A stretch of DNA of 64,000 bases from Kibdelosporangium sp. MJ126-NF4 (GTDB lineage Bacteria > Actinomycetota > Actinomycetes > Mycobacteriales > Pseudonocardiaceae). A program made the translations under genes and the position numbers. Each line of letters begins with the position of its first letter. Within the stretch, counting starts at the first letter, position 1. Shown here in pieces: positions 24,164 to 32,846 of the stretch. The stretch spans positions 1,435,187 to 1,499,186 of the forward strand of contig NZ_CDME01000002.1 in the NCBI RefSeq assembly GCF_000826545.1, in the 5' to 3' direction. Below the pieces are notes generated by a model. The model worked only from the letters and a program-made list of their open reading frames with translations, did not search any database and was not told the origin of the DNA.

Positions 24164-25302
24164 GACCGCACCACCGTTGCGGTGGGGATCGTCGCCACGA
24201 CCTGCCACCCCGACGGCTGCCGTCGACCGGCGGTGAGCCGCCCGCCGAGAAGCTCGACGTGTTCGGTCAGTCCGACGATGCCGAGCCCACGTCCGCGTCG
24301 CGGTCCGGGGCCGGAGACATGGTGGCCGTCGTCGGTCACCGACACGCACACCGCAGGGCCGGGCACCGCGGTCACCTCGACAGAGATCTCGGTCGCGTCC
24401 GGAGCGTGCCGACGCACGTTGGTCAGTGACTCGACCACGATCCGGTAGACGACCGCGCCGACCTCGCGCGGTACCGGCCCCACCTCCTCGACCCGCAACC
24501 GCGGACGCGCCGGACCCCACTCGCCGAACCGACCGACCACCTGGTCGAGATCGGTGATTCCCATGCCACGCTCGTCACCGCCGACCGCGTCCGCCGCCAG
24601 CATCCGCAGCGTCTGGTCCATGGCCGACAGCGCGGCCTGGCCTGCCTCCTCGATCCTGGCCAGCGCGTCCCGCGCGCGACCCGGCACCAGCAGCGCGGCC
24701 TGCGCCTCGAGCACGATCGCGTTCAGGTCGTGACCGACGAAGTCATGCAGGTCATAGGCAAGTCGTCGGCGCTGGGCCGCTCGTGTCTCCGCGACAGCGC
24801 GCACACGGCGTCCGTCGAGCACGCGCAGGTAGCCGCCCGCCAGCACAGCGGCCACGGCCGGGAGAACACCCAGCCCGCCCAGCACTGCCAACTCCAGCAC
24901 ACTGGCTGGTGGGGCAGAGTCCACTGCCACGCGCATCGGCAGCGCCGTCGCCGCGAGAACAGCGAACAGCGTGACGTAGGCCGCGCGGCGCGACTCCGTA
25001 CGCCGCAGCACGATCGCGAGCAGTACCAGCAGAGCCGCCAACTCGGCCAACAACCAGGCCGCGGCCGTGTTGTGCAACGGTGGCGGTGGTGACACCGCGA
25101 GCAGACCTGTTGCTGTCAACGACACTGCGGCAGCCGCCCCTGTTGCCAGCACCAGGAACCGGCGCACCACGGCGGTCAACACCAGCGCGGCGACGACCAG
25201 CGCCCCGGCGATCGTGATCACCGGCCCTGTTCTCGGCACCGACAACACCGCGAGTCCGACCAGACAGACTGCGGCACCACCACCCCAGAGCCGCGCCACC
25301 AT
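24160..25302 (-). CDS. NarL-type sensor histidine kinase
   Basis: A 380-residue kinase. The N-terminal half has about six hydrophobic segments and little extracellular loop. The HisKA_3 dimerisation helix reads RRRLAYDLHDFVGHDLN with the phospho-acceptor His, and a C-terminal ATPase domain contains VVESLTNVRRHAPDA (N box) and GRGLGIVGLTEHV (G box). The start at 25302 fits the first hydrophobic segment; the longer open frame is rich in charged residues without RBS. The signal is unknown, possibly membrane stress because the sensor is almost all membrane. Confidence 0.92.
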   Translation of the reverse strand: MVARLWGGGAAVCLVGLAVLSVPRTGPVITIAGALVVAALVLTAVVRRFLVLATGAAAAVSLTATGLLAVSPPPPLHNTAAAWLLAELAALLVLLAIVLRRTESRRAAYVTLFAVLAATALPMRVAVDSAPPASVLELAVLGGLGVLPAVAAVLAGGYLRVLDGRRVRAVAETRAAQRRRLAYDLHDFVGHDLNAIVLEAQAALLVPGRARDALARIEEAGQAALSAMDQTLRMLAADAVGGDERGMGITDLDQVVGRFGEWGPARPRLRVEEVGPVPREVGAVVYRIVVESLTNVRRHAPDATEISVEVTAVPGPAVCVSVTDDGHHVSGPGPRRGRGLGIVGLTEHVELLGGRLTAGRRQPSGWQVVATIPTATVVRS

Positions 25303-25403
25303 GCCGTCGACCCTACGACCCGGGACCAGCGGGCAGCACCAGGCCCTGCCGAAATCTGCCGATCGGCATACGACCAAGCCCCCGGACCGGACAGTCGGAG
25401 CAT

Positions 25404-25456
25404 GGCACTCACCCGCGCCCACTGTCGGATCCGGACAGTGGGAGCGGGTGAGTGCC
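25404..25456 (-). terminator. Strong 23-bp hairpin after the acyltransferase operon
   Basis: A 23-bp stem with one mismatch (25404-25426 with 25434-25456) encloses a 7-base loop around GGATCC. It starts 6 bases past the acyltransferase stop on the minus strand, so it terminates the methyltransferase-cyclase-acyltransferase operon. It insulates the kinase operon downstream. It is by far the longest simple terminator stem in the window. Confidence 0.85.
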
Positions 25457-25462
25457 GCGATA

Positions 25463-26431
25463 TCAGGAGTTCAGCTGGTCGAGCCCAGCCCGCCATGCTG
25501 TCAACGTGCCACTGGCCCGTGACGGCGACAACGAATAGACGCTGCTTCGCCTGGCCCGCACAGCGGGGTGTTTCTTGGCCAACATGGACAGTCCCTTTCC
25601 CGGCCCTGCCTCGACCACCGTGTAGCTGCCCGACGTGAGCAGGCTGTCCACGGCGGGCCAGAACAACACGGGCGCGTCGAGTTGCCGTGCCCAGAACTCC
25701 GGTGTCATGGCCTGCTCGGGTGTTACCGGGCTGGCCGTTCTGGTGGAGATGATCGGAATCCGGGGCGGGCGCAACGTCACCCCGGCGAATCCTGCCTCGA
25801 ACTTCTCCGCTGCCGCCGCGACCGCCGGGCAGTGGAACGGTTGGCGGGAGCCCACTCGCATCGAGCCGATACCGTTGGCCGACAACGTCTCCCGCACCCG
25901 GGCCAGCCCGGCTTCGGTTCCGGAGACCACGGTCAGGTTCGGGGCGTTGACCGCCGCGATGCCCACGCCCTCGTCGTGGCCTCGGGCATCCAGGTGGCGT
26001 TCGACCTCACTCGCCGCCGCCGATGCGGCGAGCAGGCCACCGCGTGGGGCGGTGGCCATCGCCTCGTAGCGGGCCAGGATGACCTGGGCCGCGCCTGGCG
26101 GGTCGAAGACCCCCGCCAGTGCGGCCGCGGCCAGCTCGCCGACGCTGTGTCCGATCAGGACGGACGGAGTGGACCCGTTCGCCATCAGCGTCCTGCCGAG
26201 TGCGTGGCCGATGGCGAAGAGCAACGGCTGCGCGCGCGACGCGTCGTCGAGTGGGACGACCGGCTGGTCACTGAGCCAGTCGGCCCGCAGCTCGGTCCCC
26301 ACCGCGCCCATGAGTTCGAAGAACTCGTCCATGGCCGCGGTGAAGACCTCCTCCACACCGTAGAGCTCCAGGGCCATGCCGGGGTACTGCGCGCCCTGCC
26401 CTGGCAGCAGCAGGGCGATCGGGCTGGTCAT
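25463..26431 (-). CDS. Discrete acyltransferase (FabD/MCAT or VinK-like)
   Basis: A 322-residue trans-acting acyltransferase. It has LLPGQGAQYPGMA at the N-terminus, the nucleophile elbow GHSVGELAAA, an Arg in VILARYEAM at the malonate-binding position, and PFHCPAV where malonyl transferases have HAFHS. It starts 2 bases after the cyclase stop. It could load malonyl on the PKS ACP, or, as VinK does in vicenistatin synthesis, move an aminoacyl group between carrier proteins. The amino-acid ACP module across the divergent promoter makes the second option worth testing; the sequence does not decide. Confidence 0.85.
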   Translation of the reverse strand: MTSPIALLLPGQGAQYPGMALELYGVEEVFTAAMDEFFELMGAVGTELRADWLSDQPVVPLDDASRAQPLLFAIGHALGRTLMANGSTPSVLIGHSVGELAAAALAGVFDPPGAAQVILARYEAMATAPRGGLLAASAAASEVERHLDARGHDEGVGIAAVNAPNLTVVSGTEAGLARVRETLSANGIGSMRVGSRQPFHCPAVAAAAEKFEAGFAGVTLRPPRIPIISTRTASPVTPEQAMTPEFWARQLDAPVLFWPAVDSLLTSGSYTVVEAGPGKGLSMLAKKHPAVRARRSSVYSLSPSRASGTLTAWRAGLDQLNS

Positions 26432-26433
26432 GC

Positions 26434-26760
26434 TCAGGGCTGCCAGCGGTAGAACGACTTGGCGATCGCGTCGGTCGGCTGCTTCCACGTCTTCGGGTCG
26501 TAGGGGTCGATCATGGCGATCAGCTTCTGGCTGATGTCGACGAACAGCGGGTGGTCCATCGCGTTGCGGATCGCCTCGCCCGAGTCGTGGTCGTCGTCGA
26601 ACTGCTGCAGGTGGAAGTACAGGTCGTTGTAGTTGAACAGCTCACGCCGCCGCGTGCCCATCAGATGCGGCATCTCGGAGGCGTCGAAGTTCGCGAAGTG
26701 ACCGGCGACCAGTTCCTTCTCGGCCGGGTTCATCCGCCCGACGATCAACGTGGTGTACAT
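26434..26760 (-). CDS. TcmI/JadI-type polyketide cyclase
   Basis: A 108-residue ferredoxin-like alpha+beta cyclase. It begins MYTTLIVGRMNP and has the conserved MPHLMGTRRRELF segment and a LYFHLQQFD strand. JadI-like enzymes close the later rings of angucyclines. GAGG lies upstream of the ATG at 26760. The gene belongs functionally with the PKS core, yet it is 9 kb from it, separated by the kinase, desaturase and DUF5994 genes. It sits between a methyltransferase (17 bases upstream) and the acyltransferase. Confidence 0.92.
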   Translation of the reverse strand: MYTTLIVGRMNPAEKELVAGHFANFDASEMPHLMGTRRRELFNYNDLYFHLQQFDDDHDSGEAIRNAMDHPLFVDISQKLIAMIDPYDPKTWKQPTDAIAKSFYRWQP

Positions 26761-26777
26761 CTGTTTCCTCTCTGTTG

Positions 26778-27575
26778 TCACGGCTTGCGGGCGACGCCCG
26801 CGTACAGGAAGACGTGCTCGGAACCGTCCGACGGTTCACCGTCGGGGCGCCACTTCGGCATCTGCACGAGACCGGGCTCCACGATGTCCAGTCCGTCGAA
26901 GAACCGGGCGATCTCCGCACGCGACCGCATCGCGACGGGCTCACCGGCCTCGCTGGAGATCCGCTGCAACTCCCCCGCGGTCTCCGGGGTGAAGTCCGCG
27001 GTGAACTGGGAGAACAGCAGCATGCTGCCGGAGGGCACCGCCGCGAGGTACTTCGCGACCATGTCGTACGGGTCGTCGGCGTCGTGGAACAGGTGCATCA
27101 GGCCGATCAGCATCACCGCGACCGGCTTGTCCAGGTCGATCACCCGCCGCAGTTCCGGCTGGTTCAGCGTCGCCGCCGCGTCCCGCACGTCCGCCTGGAC
27201 GACCGCCGTCGAGTCGAGGCCGCCGGTTAGCAGCTTGCGTGCGTGGTCGAGCAGGATCGGATCAGTATCCACATAGGCCACTGTGGCGTCCGGGATCACC
27301 TGCCGCGCCACCTCGTGCGTGCTCGGCGAGGTCGGCAAGCCCGCGCCGAGGTCGAGGAACTGCCCGACTCCCGACTCGGCGGCGAACCGCACGGCCCGGC
27401 CGAGGAACGCCCGGTTCGCCCTGACCACACCGCGAATCCACGGCATGGCGGCGATCAGGTCGTCGCCGACCCTGCGGTCGGCCTCGAAGTTGTCCGTCCC
27501 GCCGAGCATGTAGTCGTACACCCTGGCCGAATGCGGGATCTCGGTATTCACCGTTGTCGTTGGATTCCCGGTCAT
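26778..27575 (-). CDS. S-adenosyl methyltransferase of the DUF574 family
   Basis: A 265-residue protein with the DUF574 signature: IPHSARVYDYMLGGTDNFEADR near the start is diagnostic when read in pieces (SARVYDYMLGG, NFEADR). A SAM-binding FLDLGAGLPT loop and a VAYVDTDPIVL-like acidic strand follow. The substrate of the family is unknown; many members occur in actinomycete secondary-metabolite loci. It is the promoter-proximal gene of the leftward operon with the cyclase and acyltransferase, facing the O-methyltransferase across a shared control region. Confidence 0.88.
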   Translation of the reverse strand: MTGNPTTTVNTEIPHSARVYDYMLGGTDNFEADRRVGDDLIAAMPWIRGVVRANRAFLGRAVRFAAESGVGQFLDLGAGLPTSPSTHEVARQVIPDATVAYVDTDPILLDHARKLLTGGLDSTAVVQADVRDAAATLNQPELRRVIDLDKPVAVMLIGLMHLFHDADDPYDMVAKYLAAVPSGSMLLFSQFTADFTPETAGELQRISSEAGEPVAMRSRAEIARFFDGLDIVEPGLVQMPKWRPDGEPSDGSEHVFLYAGVARKP

Positions 27576-27772
27576 GTCGATGTTTCTAACCGCTTCGGTT
27601 CGGCCGTGTCGACAGTGTGGCCGGGCAATCCGAGGACATTTGTAGTGTTGACCAATTCCTCACACAGACCTGTCACTTTTCTGAAACGGCGGGTGTTGAA
27701 CATTTGTCGCTGCCGCGCCGAAGCTGCTCACGACGGCGGATCGCGCGGCGTGACCACCAAGGGAGGGCTTCG
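27576..27772. promoter_or_regulatory. Divergent promoter region of the two biosynthetic operons
   Basis: A 197-base region between the leftward methyltransferase/cyclase/acyltransferase operon and the long rightward amino-acid module. It is visibly more A/T-rich than the neighbours. Repeated GTTGA words (around 27645 and 27690) may be activator contacts, but no consensus can be claimed. Its location would allow co-regulation of both operons. Confidence 0.45.
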
Positions 27773-28792
27773 ATGCGGCAGGATGCGGGTCAGGCGCTGA
27801 TGCGGCTGGTGTGGGGCTACACGAGCACCGGGCTGGTCGTCGCCGCGATGCGGCTCGAACTCCCCGACCGGCTCGCGAGCGCGACGCGGTCCACGGTGGA
27901 CCTCGCGGACGAGATGGGCGTGCACGAACCGTCGCTGCGCCGCCTGTTGCGGGCGTTGACGGCGATCGGTCTCACCAGTGAGACCAGTGCAGGACACTAC
28001 GCGTTGACACCGGTGGGCGCGTTGCTCCGCAAGGACGTCCCCGATTCCCTGCACGCCGTCGTCCGGGTCAGCACCGACGAGACGATCCTGCGCGGCTGGC
28101 GTGATCTCGACTGGAGCGTCCGCACCGGGCAGACGGCGTTCGACCGGATCCACGGAACGGACTTCTTCGCCCATATCGCCGAGAACGCGGAATTGTCGGC
28201 ATTGTTCAACGCGTCGATGGGTGCGGGCACGACCGAGGTCGCCGAGGCGGTCACGAAACACTACGACTTCTCCCGGTTCGGCACGGTGGTGGACGTCGGC
28301 GGCGGGAACGGCACCCTGCTCGCCCCGATCCTCGCCGCCGAACCGGAACTGCGGGGAATCGTGTTCGACAGCGAGGAGGGCGTCGAACAGGCGGCCGGGG
28401 TGCTGGCGGACGCGGGCGTCGCGGACCGCTGCGAGATCGTCGCCGGGGACTTCTTCCGCGCGGTGCCCCGCGCGGATCTCTACCTGCTCAAGAACATCCT
28501 GCACGACTGGGACGACACCCGGTCGGCGGCGATCCTCGCCAACTGCCGTGCCGCGATCCCGGAGCACGGCAGGCTCCTGCTGGTCGAGTCGGTGCTGCCG
28601 GCCACCCCCGAGCCGGGCGGGCCACCGGACGACTACCTGATGGACATCAACATGCTGGTCAACTTCGGCGGCCGGGAACGCACCGAAGGCGAGTTCCACG
28701 CCTTGCTCACTGCGGCTGGGTTCCAGCCACGGCACGCGGTGCGGGTGGGCGAATTAGACGACCACCTCATCGAAGCCGTTCCAGTCACCTGA
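27773..28792 (+). CDS. SAM-dependent O-methyltransferase
   Basis: A 339-residue class I O-methyltransferase of the AcmB/TcmN-O type. It has an N-terminal dimerisation/winged-helix domain (about 1-100, with HEPSLRRLLRALTAIGL), a VVDVGGGNGTLL SAM loop, an acidic IVFDSEEGV strand end, and the catalytic His region LKNILHDWDD. The ATG at 27773 has GGGAGGG upstream; upstream open frame is not coding. It probably methylates a phenolic hydroxyl of the polyketide. It opens the rightward operon, and the BtrH-like-ACP gene begins 15 bases later. Confidence 0.9.
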   Translation: MRQDAGQALMRLVWGYTSTGLVVAAMRLELPDRLASATRSTVDLADEMGVHEPSLRRLLRALTAIGLTSETSAGHYALTPVGALLRKDVPDSLHAVVRVSTDETILRGWRDLDWSVRTGQTAFDRIHGTDFFAHIAENAELSALFNASMGAGTTEVAEAVTKHYDFSRFGTVVDVGGGNGTLLAPILAAEPELRGIVFDSEEGVEQAAGVLADAGVADRCEIVAGDFFRAVPRADLYLLKNILHDWDDTRSAAILANCRAAIPEHGRLLLVESVLPATPEPGGPPDDYLMDINMLVNFGGRERTEGEFHALLTAAGFQPRHAVRVGELDDHLIEAVPVT

Positions 28793-28807
28793 AGCAAGGA
28801 GAACACC

Positions 28808-29926
28808 ATGGCCACACCGTCGCCGGAGTCCGTGCACGCGAACCTGATGGACTGTGTGCAGACCAACCTCGCGGTGCTCGCCGACCACCACTACGGCCCG
28901 GACGCACACCTGAACCTGGGCGCACACCTGAGTTTCCACTGGCGGCACCGGCCGGGCGAGCTGCCGACCGTCGAGCCGAGCCTGGCCAAGCAGATCGCGG
29001 CGGCCGAGGACCTGCTCGGCCTGGTCGCCCGGGACCGGGCGACCGTGTGCGGGCCGGACCTGTTCGACTGGGCCGCCGGACGCGACCTGGTGTACGTCGT
29101 CGCCGACGCCTACGAACTGCCGTGGGTCCCGTACTACGGCCGCAAACACATGGAACACAGCTTCCTGCTCGCCCCCGACTGCACGATCATCGACGCCTAC
29201 GCGAACGAGACACCGTGGGGCCCGGCCACCCCTGGCACGTGGAAGCCGGTTCAGGAACAGCTGTGCCTGCCGCAGGCCGAGGTGTTCCACTTCGAACCGA
29301 TCATGGCCGGGCTGCCCCGGCTCACCCCGTCGCTCGACGACGGCAATGTGGACGGTTACATCGCCGCGTACGAGCGCGAACCGAACCGGACGCGGGCGGT
29401 GGAGCAGCTCACCCTGGAAACGTGGCTGCTGACCCGGTCGCGCAAGCTGCACGCGGCCTTCCACCAGGTGCACGGCCGCACGGCCGACGAACTGGCGGAG
29501 CACCTGCGTGGCTGGGATTCGCTGTCCGAGCAGACCTATCTGGCTTATCGCCGTGTGCTGCGGGGCCGGGACGAGCCACCGTGGCTGATGGACAGGCTGG
29601 CCGGGATGCTGGCCGCCGACCGGGTGGTGTTCGACCGGCCGCCACGCGCCCGTGACGTCCGAAGTGGACCGCTGACCGGTGACGAGCTGCGCGGGGCGAT
29701 CGCGGCGATCGCCAGCGCCGTGCTCGGTGTCACCGAGGCCAAACTGCTGGACGGCCTCGAGTTCACCGCGTTGCCGCGGTTCAGCTCGTTCCGGCTGGTG
29801 GAGATCATCGAACGGCTGGAGGACGAGCTCGGCGTCGAACTGGACCCCGCCGACCTGGTCCCCGAGAACCTGCACCGGGTCGACGACCTGTGCCGGATCG
29901 CCCAACAACCCGGAGTCCGCGCATGA
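28808..29926 (+). CDS. BtrH-like cysteine acyltransferase fused to an acyl carrier protein
   Basis: A 372-residue two-part protein. The N-terminal part resembles the papain-like BtrH N-domain: Cys16 in MDCVQTNLAV, His117 in HMEHSFLL and Asp129 in TIIDAYAN can form a Cys-His-Asp triad. The last 80 residues look like a carrier protein: FTALPRFSSFRLVEII aligns with LxxLGxDSMxxIELL, placing Ser327 at the phosphopantetheine site. BtrH moves an aminoacyl chain from an ACP to an amino group in butirosin synthesis. A fusion of this domain to its own carrier is unusual. A paralog lies at 35539-36456. AAGGAG precedes the ATG, and the stop overlaps the ligase start. Confidence 0.7.
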   Translation: MATPSPESVHANLMDCVQTNLAVLADHHYGPDAHLNLGAHLSFHWRHRPGELPTVEPSLAKQIAAAEDLLGLVARDRATVCGPDLFDWAAGRDLVYVVADAYELPWVPYYGRKHMEHSFLLAPDCTIIDAYANETPWGPATPGTWKPVQEQLCLPQAEVFHFEPIMAGLPRLTPSLDDGNVDGYIAAYEREPNRTRAVEQLTLETWLLTRSRKLHAAFHQVHGRTADELAEHLRGWDSLSEQTYLAYRRVLRGRDEPPWLMDRLAGMLAADRVVFDRPPRARDVRSGPLTGDELRGAIAAIASAVLGVTEAKLLDGLEFTALPRFSSFRLVEIIERLEDELGVELDPADLVPENLHRVDDLCRIAQQPGVRA

Positions 29927-31407
29927 CCCTGTTACACCACATCGTCGACGAGGCCGCCGCGCGATGGCCGGACCGCCCGGCCATCACCGGTGGCGACATC
30001 ACTCTCACCCATCAGGAGCTCGCGGCGGCGAGCCGCCGGACCGCGCACTGGTTGTTGGACACGGGTGTGCGGCGGGGCGACCGCGTCGTGTTCGTGAGCC
30101 CGTCGTCCGTGCTGCACCCGGTGCTGATCTACGCGGCGTCCCGGATCGGCGCAGTCGTCTCGATCCTGCACGAGCAGACCACCGAGCGGTCGCTGGCGCA
30201 CGTGCTGGACGACTGCGAGCCGGTGCTGCTCATCTCGGACGACTTCACCGAGTTGGCCCGCAGCAGGGGCATCCGGGCAGCGGGCACGGACGATCTCGCC
30301 GGGCCCGCGCTGCGGGAAGGCGGGGACGCGGACACCGCGCCGGAGCCGTTGGCGGTGGATCCGCTGTTCCTGCTCTACACCTCGGGGACCACCTCGGCGC
30401 CGAAAGCCGTGGTGAGCACACACCAGTCGGTCGTGTTCGCGGTCAACGCCATCCAGTCCGTGCTGCGCTACGCCGAATCGGACGTCGTCTACTGCCCGTT
30501 GCCGCTGTCCTTCGACTACGGCATGTACCAGCTGTTCCTCGGTGCCGCGTCCGGCGCCGGGATCTGGCTGGGGCGCCCGGCCGAGGTCGGCCCTTCGCTG
30601 GTACGCAAGCTGGTCGCGGCGAAGGCGACGGTCCTGCCCGCGGTTCCCGCCGTGGCGGAGGCGCTCGCCCGCCTCCTGCCCCGCCACCAAGGCCCGAAAC
30701 CAGCGCTGCGGCTGCTGACCAACACGGGAGCGGCGATGCCCGCGGCCGTGCTGTCGTCGCTGCGGTCGGCTGTCGCGGGACTGTCGGTCCAGTTGATGTT
30801 CGGGCTGACCGAGTGCAAACGCGCCACGATCGCGCCGCCGGACGCCGACCTGGACAACCCCGGCACCTGCGGCGTGCCACTGCCGGGCACCGAGGTGTTC
30901 ACAGTGGACGAGTCGGGCAACCGGCTTGGCGCGGGCGAGATCGGCGAGATCACGGTTCGCGGGCCGAACGTGATGTCCGGGTACTGGCGGCAGCCCGAGA
31001 TGACCGCGAAGCGGTTCGTCCGCCGCGAGGGGCTCCTGCCCGAGCTGCGCACCGGCGACCACGGCTGGCTGGACGAGGCCGGTCACCTGCATTTCGTCGG
31101 CAGGCTCGACGACATCTACAAGGAGCGTGGGCTGCGTGTCAGCGCCACCGAGGTGGAGACGGCCGCGCGGCGGGTCGCCGGGGTGGAGTCCGCTGTCGTG
31201 CTGCCGCCGGGAGATGGCCGCCCTGCCGTGCTCGTGGTGGTGACCGACCACGCCCCGCAGCACGTCCTAGCCGGGATGCGGCAGGAGATCGAGGAGTTCA
31301 AGATCCCTGGCCGCTGTCTCGTGGCCGACCGGCTTCCGTTGAACGGCAACGGGAAGGTCGACCGCAAAGCAGTGGCCGCACTACTCGTGGAGGCCGACGG
31401 TGGATGA
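29923..31407 (+). CDS. AMP-forming acyl/aminoacyl-ACP ligase
   Basis: A 494-residue ANL-superfamily enzyme. Core motifs: LYTSGTTSAPKAVV (P-loop-like A3), LMFGLTECK (A5), TGDHGWLDEAGHLHFVGR (A7/A8 hinge) and the catalytic Lys in NGNGKVDRK (A10). It activates a carboxylic or amino acid as an adenylate and transfers it to a carrier thiol. The next genes encode a PLP decarboxylase and a free ACP, the order VinN-VinO-VinL-like, so an amino-acid substrate is likely (inference). ATG 29923 overlaps the preceding stop and its own 3' end overlaps the decarboxylase by 8 bases. Confidence 0.9.
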   Translation: MTLLHHIVDEAAARWPDRPAITGGDITLTHQELAAASRRTAHWLLDTGVRRGDRVVFVSPSSVLHPVLIYAASRIGAVVSILHEQTTERSLAHVLDDCEPVLLISDDFTELARSRGIRAAGTDDLAGPALREGGDADTAPEPLAVDPLFLLYTSGTTSAPKAVVSTHQSVVFAVNAIQSVLRYAESDVVYCPLPLSFDYGMYQLFLGAASGAGIWLGRPAEVGPSLVRKLVAAKATVLPAVPAVAEALARLLPRHQGPKPALRLLTNTGAAMPAAVLSSLRSAVAGLSVQLMFGLTECKRATIAPPDADLDNPGTCGVPLPGTEVFTVDESGNRLGAGEIGEITVRGPNVMSGYWRQPEMTAKRFVRREGLLPELRTGDHGWLDEAGHLHFVGRLDDIYKERGLRVSATEVETAARRVAGVESAVVLPPGDGRPAVLVVVTDHAPQHVLAGMRQEIEEFKIPGRCLVADRLPLNGNGKVDRKAVAALLVEADGG

Positions 31408-32590
31408 CAAGCTGCCGGAGACCCCGGCCTACGTCTACGACCTGGCCGAGGTCAGGGCCAACCAGACCGCCCTGGTCCGCGCCCTGCCGGAGAAGTCCGT
31501 CCTGTACTACTCGCTGAAGGCGAATCCGCACCCGGACCTGCTCGCCGAGATCCGGAAAGGCGGTGCCCGCGCGGAGGTGTGTTCGCGGGGCGAGCTCGAC
31601 GCGGCGCTCGCGGCGGGCTGGCCTGTCGACGACGTGCTGTACACGGGCCCCGGCAAGCGCGACCAGGATCTCGCGTACGCCATCGAACTGGGCGTCCGGA
31701 AGTTCTCCGTGGACTCGGTGACCGGCCTCGACCAGCTCGACCGCGTCGCCGCCGTGCAAGCGACCGAGGTCCGGTGCCTGTTGCGGATCAACGACGACCA
31801 GCCGGTGCCGGGCCAGGGCCTGGTGATGACCGGTGTGGCGTCCCAGTTCGGCGCCGACACGTCGTGGGTGCTCGCCGAGCCGGAGCGGTTCGCGGGCAGG
31901 CCGCACGTGATCGTGTCGGGGCTGCACCTGTACATGGGCACCAATCTGGCCACTGTGGACGATCTGGTCGCGCAGTTCCGGCGGTCACTGGACACCGGGA
32001 TCCGGCTGACCGAGGTGTTGCGGCAGCACGGCGCCGACATGCACATGCTCGACCTCGGCGGCGGATTCGGTGCCCCGTTCGCCCGCGGCGGCGCGGCGGT
32101 GGACCTCGCCGGGCTGAAGGACGAACTCGACCGGATGCTCGACGGGCACGACCTGTTCATCGCGTTCGAGTCCGGCCGCTACCTGGTCGGCACCGCGGGC
32201 ACGCTGTACACGACGGTGCTGGACGTCAAGCAGTCACACGGCAAACGAGTTCTGGTGCTGGACTCCGGGATCAACCACCTCGGCGGCATGTCCGGACTGC
32301 GCCGCCTGCCGCCGCTGGTGCCGGACGTACTCGCGGACCACGGCGAACTCGCCGACGCGATGCTGGCCGGTCCACTGTGTACACCGTTGGACCTGTGGGC
32401 GCGTTCGGCCCCGGTCGGCGAGGTCAAGCCGGGTGACGTGCTCGCGATCCCGAACGTCGGCGCGTACGGCCTGTACGCCAGCCTCGTCGCGTTCCTCGGC
32501 CACCCGCTGCCCGTCGAGGTCGTCGTCGACGGCGACGCACCACCCAGGATCTCCCGGCTCATTCTCACCCGGAACCCAACGGAGACATGA
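31400..32590 (+). CDS. PLP-dependent fold-III decarboxylase (DAP/ornithine decarboxylase-like)
   Basis: A 396-residue alanine-racemase-fold decarboxylase. The PLP Lys is K40 in LYYSLKANPHPDL; the phosphate-binding glycines are in LDLGGGFGAPF; FESGRYLVG and a C-terminal LCTPLDLWA Cys motif complete the dimer active site. BtrK and VinO are relatives that decarboxylate aminoacyl-ACP, not the free amino acid. Its position between an acyl-ACP ligase and a free ACP supports that mode. The GTG start overlaps the ligase by 8 bases. The product would be an amino-terminated acyl chain (inference). Confidence 0.88.
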   Translation: MDDKLPETPAYVYDLAEVRANQTALVRALPEKSVLYYSLKANPHPDLLAEIRKGGARAEVCSRGELDAALAAGWPVDDVLYTGPGKRDQDLAYAIELGVRKFSVDSVTGLDQLDRVAAVQATEVRCLLRINDDQPVPGQGLVMTGVASQFGADTSWVLAEPERFAGRPHVIVSGLHLYMGTNLATVDDLVAQFRRSLDTGIRLTEVLRQHGADMHMLDLGGGFGAPFARGGAAVDLAGLKDELDRMLDGHDLFIAFESGRYLVGTAGTLYTTVLDVKQSHGKRVLVLDSGINHLGGMSGLRRLPPLVPDVLADHGELADAMLAGPLCTPLDLWARSAPVGEVKPGDVLAIPNVGAYGLYASLVAFLGHPLPVEVVVDGDAPPRISRLILTRNPTET

Positions 32591-32591
32591 C

Positions 32592-32846
32592 ATGGACGCG
32601 CGTTTCACCGAGTTGCTCGGCAAGTTCCTGAAGTTCGCCGACGGCAAACCGATCACCGCGGACTCGGACCTGCGGGCGCTCGGACTGGACTCGATGCAGT
32701 CCATCGAGTTGCTGTTCGCCATCGAGGACACCTACGGCATCACGCTGCCCGACGACGAGATGGGCGACGCGACCTTCGCCACCGCGGGCAGCCTGTGGCA
32801 GGCGATCGCCGCGGAACTGCCCGACGGGACGGGGGCGGTGGCATGA
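32592..32846 (+). CDS. Stand-alone acyl carrier protein of the amino-acid module
   Basis: An 84-residue ACP with phosphopantetheine site Ser34 in LGLDSMQSIELL and the usual four-helix pattern. GGAGACATGAC precedes the ATG. It differs clearly from the PKS ACP at 8986 and more resembles aminoacyl carriers (VinL/BtrI type) in its DSM motif. It is the expected carrier for the ligase, decarboxylase and the two dehydrogenase-like enzymes around it. Its stop overlaps the next start (ATGA). Confidence 0.93.
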   Translation: MDARFTELLGKFLKFADGKPITADSDLRALGLDSMQSIELLFAIEDTYGITLPDDEMGDATFATAGSLWQAIAAELPDGTGAVA

